From NCBI GenBank assembly GCA_030425485.1, contig JAUIAM010000022.1:1-64000 (forward strand): a DNA stretch of 64,000 nucleotides, written 5' to 3'. The notes under the pieces are model-generated. The model had not been told where the DNA came from, did not search any database, and saw only the letters and a program-made list of their open reading frames with translations. This DNA is from Verrucomicrobiia bacterium. GTDB taxonomy: Bacteria > Verrucomicrobiota > Verrucomicrobiia > Opitutales > Cerasicoccaceae. This document shows positions 63,564-64,000 of this stretch, in pieces. Numbering within the stretch: position 1 is the first letter of the stretch; every line of letters begins with the position of its first letter. The translations under genes were made by a program, and so were the position numbers.

Positions 63564-64000
63564 ATGCTACTAAGCCGAATTCAACAGACACTTTTCCGTT
63601 TATTCCCCCTTCTGCTCAGCCTGTTCGTAACGGGATGCAGCTTTACGGGACGCCAGTCCACCCTGGACCCCAAGGGCCCCGTTGCCCAGATGCAAACCGA
63701 TCTTTTCTGGATCACCGTTTGGGTCTGTTCGGGCATCTTTATCGTGGTCGGAGGCATCCTCGTGTGGGTGGTGATTCGCTTTCGTGAAAAACCCGGCGAT
63801 GCGGACAAACCTTACCCGAAGCACGGTCACGGCAACCCCCTGATCGAGATCGGCCTCATAGCCGCATCCGTCCTGTTGCTGGTCATTATTGCCGTGCCCA
63901 CCCTGAAGGCGATTTGGGCCACGCACGAGTTGCCCGTCGACGAGCCATACTACGAGCCGTCCAAGCTCGGCACATGGTTTAAGGGCGACATGGCCGAGGG
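63564..64000 (+). CDS. coxB: Cytochrome c oxidase subunit II (5' part, cut by window edge)
   Basis: Start ATG at 63564-63566; open to the window end (about 145 codons). The protein begins MLLSRIQQTLFRLFPLLLSL and then FVTGCSFTGRQ, a lipoprotein-type signal with lipobox VTGC. Two membrane helices follow (about 50-70, FWITVWVCSGIFIVVGGILV; about 92-115, LIEIGLIAASVLLLVIIAVP) separated by RFREKPGDADKPYPKHGHGN, exactly the CoxB hairpin. The CuA domain lies outside the window. Upstream heme-A and Sco1 genes fit an aa3-type oxidase. Confidence 0.92.
   Translation, partial: MLLSRIQQTLFRLFPLLLSLFVTGCSFTGRQSTLDPKGPVAQMQTDLFWITVWVCSGIFIVVGGILVWVVIRFREKPGDADKPYPKHGHGNPLIEIGLIAASVLLLVIIAVPTLKAIWATHELPVDEPYYEPSKLGTWFKGDMAE

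Noticed and set aside
63409-63564. 51-codon frame (MRRGNVPPGQAIVAAPIEAI...) ending in a 1-nt overlap with the coxB start
   Set aside because: No signal peptide, motif or Shine-Dalgarno sequence. The overlap is interesting, but the sequence does not look coding.

Overview
The window looks like chromosomal core sequence from a GC-rich, aerobic, Gram-negative member of the PVC superphylum. The best guess is Verrucomicrobiota, class Opitutia (Puniceicoccales-like). The evidence is indirect: a complete Bat (MoxR/VWA) operon, a long signal peptidase I, a single-protein OvoA ovothiol synthase, a CHASE2 adenylate cyclase, a secreted protein with a sorting-signal-like C-terminus, scattered cag/aaag-rich intergenic repeats and weak Shine-Dalgarno sequences. 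There is no rRNA, tRNA, prophage, CRISPR array or intact insertion sequence. Genes are densely packed, many with 4-nt stop/start overlaps.

Layout, left to right. 1-5.3 kb: tail of an unknown gene, then a plus-strand lipid cluster (CrtI-like oxidoreductase, FabZ, FabI-like reductase, OleA-like thiolase, OleB-like hydrolase). 5.3-7.3 kb: malQ and a strongly structured non-coding stretch. 7.3-16.5 kb: a secreted protein, fabD-lepA-lepB, a TerB-like protein, xerC, a HAD phosphatase, apt-orn and 5-formyl-THF cyclo-ligase. 16.5-24.4 kb: ovoA, ftsH, tilS, serS and a thioredoxin-like protein. 24.4-31.4 kb: O-antigen-ligase/TPR protein, small secreted protein and CHASE2 adenylate cyclase on minus; glnA and a cyclic-nucleotide-binding protein on plus. 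31.5-40.2 kb: the Bat operon with a BatB-BatC fusion. 40.2-43.1 kb: a repeat with terminal inverted repeats, yqgE, a dCMP deaminase, two exported cysteine-rich proteins (one a 54-residue metallothionein-like peptide) and an AsmA-like protein. 43.1-50.2 kb: SDR, dnaX with an A9 slippery run, SRP RNA, a small lipoprotein, an unknown protein, Gfo/Idh/MocA oxidoreductase, TM2 protein, pheA, scpB. 50.3-55.7 kb: acetyltransferase, repeat, DUF2330-like membrane protein, alpha/beta hydrolase, ilvD, DUF202 protein. 55.7-64 kb: repeat-rich gap, a DUF4886-like protein, then cytochrome oxidase assembly (His-rich protein and Sco1 on minus; ctaA, ctaB, DUF420 on plus), a secreted protein, a membrane protein and the start of coxB, which runs off the right edge.

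Working together: FabD, FabZ and FabI supply acyl chains that an OleA/OleB pair could condense and process. The adenylate cyclase and cNMP-binding protein could form a cAMP circuit. The Bat proteins form an envelope AAA+/VWA machine. Sco1, CtaA, CtaB and the DUF420 protein load copper and heme A into the oxidase whose CoxB begins at the right edge.

The items most worth following up are the exported 12-cysteine peptide with its CCCC neighbour, the OleA/OleB cluster without oleC or oleD nearby, the A9 run in a dnaX that has lost its zinc cysteines, the inverted-repeat element whose ends supply stop codons, and the structured intergenic element at 6983-7160.
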